In this document: in pieces, positions 63,626 through 64,000 of the stretch
How positions within the stretch are numbered: position 1 is the stretch's first letter
Layout: each line of letters opens with the position of its first letter
Assembly (NCBI GenBank): GCA_963575745.1
Contig: CAUYUJ010008557.1
Span: forward strand, 433,636-497,635
Length of the DNA stretch: 64,000 nt
Direction: 5' to 3'
From: Prorocentrum cordatum
Taxonomy: Eukaryota; Sar; Dinophyceae; Prorocentrales; Prorocentraceae
Program-made: the position numbers and the translations under genes
Notes under the pieces: model-generated
The model's database searches: none
The model's input: the letters and a program-made list of their open reading frames with translations, nothing else
Told to the model about the DNA's origin: nothing

Positions 63626-64000
63626 GAGGGTGTCCAGCCATCTCGGAGGCTATCTTGGAGCATCGGAGGCATTCTTGGCGCTACGGGGCTGTGTTGGGGA
63701 TAGTGTGATCCTCTTGGAGCTCTTCTGGGGCATCTTGGGGCCCTCTTGGTGGTCGAATGACCGTAATACATGTTTGTTATTATAGGCGTCCAGGAGTAAA
63801 CTGGTTTGCGTGGCAACAACATGGCCATAGCTGTTTCGGGTCAACCGACAGGATGACGGCCCAGCGCCGCTCCAGGTGGCCCCCCAGGGTAGGACAAAGG
63901 CAGCCACACACACTCCGTGTATACAACGCCTCCAGTGGAGGCACCTGTTGACGGCGCGGCCATGGATGAGCCTTGGTGGTCATGGATTGTGTTGTGATCT
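63626..64000. other. No gene recognised
   Basis: 63640-63760 has CTTGGAG/CTTGGGGC words in the style of repeat a. The rest is mixed sequence without a convincing frame. Confidence 0.5.

Overview
This window looks like nuclear DNA of a dinoflagellate, most like the large, GC-rich, retroelement-laden genomes of Prorocentrum-type species. The evidence is high GC with long G homopolymers, abundant micro- and minisatellites, and short spaced exons separated by low-complexity sequence. Every convincing coding segment is on the + strand. Several multi-exon ORF families resemble, as far as I can recall, proteins that are very abundant in dinoflagellate gene sets. There is a decayed copia-type retrotransposon and a non-LTR reverse transcriptase. 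I see no prokaryotic operon, rRNA, tRNA, CRISPR array or organellar gene. Family assignments come from pattern recognition of the translated sequence and were not searched.

Layout. 1-1430 has no gene but holds a perfect 30-bp hairpin. 1494-6738 is a broken copy of a large dinoflagellate-type family (family A), followed by G/GGA and CCCAGAGAG minisatellites. 9092-12958 is a relatively well preserved gene of unknown function with one homopolymer frameshift. 13.7-14.7 kb is a non-LTR reverse transcriptase fragment. 15.4-16.7 kb holds an integrase scrap and a repeat-borne ORF. 19.4-29.76 kb is one decayed copia-like element whose gag, protease, integrase, reverse transcriptase and RNase H can be followed in order. 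31.2-35.7 kb carries fragments of another unknown family. 37.4-44.4 kb is a broken copy of a second large family (family B), interrupted at 41.7-42.9 kb by two dispersed repeats. 44.4-47.7 kb is non-coding with minisatellites. 47.7-49.9 kb is a frameshifted pseudogene. 50989-54239 is the best gene: a Cys/His cluster at the N terminus, a cupin-like motif at the C terminus, and an intron flanked by 9-bp direct repeats. 55.9-57.0 kb encodes a probable Tpt1/KptA-like RNA 2'-phosphotransferase domain. 59.8-62.3 kb has second copies of three repeats found at 16-26 kb. 62.8-63.6 kb is a purine-rich block between direct repeats.

The genes do not form a pathway. The window is mainly a record of insertion and decay: multicopy ORF families, retroelements and shared dispersed repeats, with two comparatively intact loci (9-13 kb and 51-54 kb). 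Each of those two needs the same kind of +1 correction at an A-run. The items most worth a second look are the 30-bp hairpin, the matched A-run shifts, the intron with flanking direct repeats, the Tpt1-like ORF, and the five dispersed repeat pairs.
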